A stretch of DNA of 6,945 nt from Bacillota bacterium (GTDB taxonomy: Bacteria; Bacillota_I; Bacilli_A; Acholeplasmatales; Acholeplasmataceae), in NCBI GenBank assembly GCA_006226985.1, contig SBGC01000017.1:1-6945 (forward strand), in the 5' to 3' direction. A model generated the notes under the pieces. That model was not told where the DNA came from, made no database searches, and was given only the letters and a program-made list of their open reading frames with translations. A program made the position numbers and the translations under genes. This document shows positions 6,247 to 6,945 of the stretch, in pieces (the stretch's first letter is position 1; each line of letters begins with the position of its first letter).

Positions 6247-6893
6247 AAAAAGATCACACTCAGACATTAGGCGAAGAAATCGCTAATGCAGTATCTCATG
6301 GACTTATGGCTATCTTTGGGATTGTTGCACTTATTTTATTACTTGTAAAAGCTCAGTCAACAACACATGTGATTGCTGCGATCATCTTTGGTTTTGGGAT
6401 TATTAATTTATATACGATGAGTACACTCTATCATGCATTATTTCATCCTAAAGCAAAATCTGTTTTTCAACGTTTTGACCATTTATCCATCTATATTTTA
6501 ATCGGTGGAACGTTTGCTCCAGCACTTTTATTATTACCTGCTTTGCAAGAACCCTATTTAGGAACGGTTGGTTTAGGTATTATCTTATTTACAGTACAAT
6601 GGATTTTAATCATTATCGGTATAGTATTTAAATCCATATGGATTAAAAAATATGCGAAACTCCACTTATTTATCTATTTAGCGATGGGTTGGAGTGCATT
6701 AATCTTTGTGAATCAACTCCTTGCGTATCAAGCAGGAGCATTCTGGTTTGTCTTACTCGGTGGTGTTGCCTATTCGATTGGTGTGATTTTTTATGTGTTT
6801 CCACGTATTAAATATTTTCACTTTATCTGGCATATTTTCACATCACTAGGTACTGTTTTACAGTTTATAGCAATCTTTGGTTATCTTTATTAA
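6243..6893 (+). CDS. Haemolysin III / PAQR-family membrane protein
   Basis: The 216-residue product has about seven membrane helices and the three PAQR/haemolysin III motifs. These are E12-x2-N15-x2-S18-H19 at the N-terminus, S60-T-L-Y-H64-x3-H68 after helix 2 with RFDH (77-80) and GGTFAP (88-93) beyond, and H193-x3-H197 in the last helix. In PAQR relatives of known structure a serine-plus-histidine site and the C-terminal HxxxH pair bind zinc; those positions are kept. Position 207, often His in the family, is Gln here. The name comes from a Bacillus cereus haemolysin, but most bacterial members are not shown to be toxins and are thought to act in membrane lipid homeostasis. The start is GTG at 6243, overlapping the trmL stop as GTGA, with AAGGAG (6230-6235) seven bases upstream. 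It is the last gene of the pncB operon. No terminator is visible before the window ends. Confidence 0.93.
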   Translation: MKKDHTQTLGEEIANAVSHGLMAIFGIVALILLLVKAQSTTHVIAAIIFGFGIINLYTMSTLYHALFHPKAKSVFQRFDHLSIYILIGGTFAPALLLLPALQEPYLGTVGLGIILFTVQWILIIIGIVFKSIWIKKYAKLHLFIYLAMGWSALIFVNQLLAYQAGAFWFVLLGGVAYSIGVIFYVFPRIKYFHFIWHIFTSLGTVLQFIAIFGYLY

Positions 6894-6894
6894 C

Positions 6895-6921
6895 ATGAAT
6901 ATTTATTCATATACTTGTATA
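6895..6921. repeat. Two adjacent inverted repeats at the right edge (possible operator)
   Basis: ATGAATA (6895-6901) and TATTCAT (6904-6910) are exact reverse complements around TT. TATAC (6910-6914) and GTATA (6917-6921) form a second, smaller repeat, also around TT, with its centre 13 bp further on. The two-base loops make hairpins poor, so if functional they are more likely protein-binding sites than RNA structures. They lie within the predicted promoter region of the next gene. AT-rich repeats of this size are easily fortuitous. Confidence 0.35.
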
Positions 6922-6943
6922 ATTGAAAAAAATAAGTTATGAT
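6915..6943 (+). promoter_or_regulatory. Probable promoter for the gene beyond the right edge
   Basis: TTGTAT (6915-6920) and TATGAT (6938-6943) are spaced by 17 bases and resemble -35 and -10 elements (three and five of six consensus matches). An alternative is the perfect TATAAT at 6918-6923 used as the -10, with only a weak -35 (ATGAAT, 6895-6900). Either reads rightward out of the window. The downstream gene is not visible, so its identity and strand cannot be confirmed. Confidence 0.45.
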
Positions 6944-6945
6944 AC

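Noticed and set aside
6895..6910. Terminator after the haemolysin III gene
   Set aside because: The repeat is almost wholly A/T with a two-base loop and no following T-tract, so it would not form a terminating hairpin.
1..6945. Mobile element, CRISPR array, defence or phage system
   Set aside because: No transposase, integrase, terminal repeats, spaced direct repeats or defence-type domains are present; all recognised genes are ordinary chromosomal families.

Overview
The window is an AT-rich (roughly one third G+C by eye), tightly packed bacterial chromosomal segment. Six complete protein genes and one gene cut by the left edge fill almost all of it, and no gene-free stretch reaches 100 bases. 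Tryptophan is written as TGG throughout, and TGA, TAA and TAG all act as stops. The standard bacterial code therefore applies, which argues against Mycoplasma, Ureaplasma or Spiroplasma. Strong AGGAGG-type ribosome binding sites, low G+C and protein families typical of low-GC Gram-positives fit an Acholeplasma- or Izemoplasma-like Mollicute, or another Firmicutes-type bacterium. That placement is inference; there is no rRNA or tRNA here to settle it.

Layout. (1) Positions 1-552, plus strand: the 3' part of a multi-pass membrane protein I do not recognise. (2) Positions 553-577: a compact hairpin between convergent genes that can terminate transcription on both strands. (3) Positions 578-2777, minus strand: a two-gene operon, yaaA-family peroxide-stress protein then cardiolipin synthase, overlapping by 8 bp. 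(4) Positions 2778-2862: a short divergent control region with two back-to-back extended -10 promoters whose core elements interlock. (5) Positions 2863-6893, plus strand: a four-gene operon of nicotinate phosphoribosyltransferase, a MATE-family transporter, the tRNA wobble-base methyltransferase TrmL and a haemolysin III/PAQR-type membrane protein. The genes are joined by a 10-bp gap and then two 4-bp stop/start overlaps (ATGA and GTGA). (6) Positions 6894-6945: a promoter-like region with two small inverted repeats, leading to a gene beyond the right edge.

Functionally this looks like housekeeping: NAD salvage, tRNA modification, membrane phospholipid synthesis, efflux and oxidative-stress protection. 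The genes in each operon do not share an obvious pathway; the tight packing is what links them. I found no CRISPR array, insertion sequence, phage gene, toxin-antitoxin pair or defence system. The points most worth a second look are the interlocked divergent promoters, the TTG start of the MATE gene, the stem enclosing an SD-like sequence upstream of the haemolysin III gene, the possible operator/promoter at the right edge, and the unrecognised membrane protein at the left edge.
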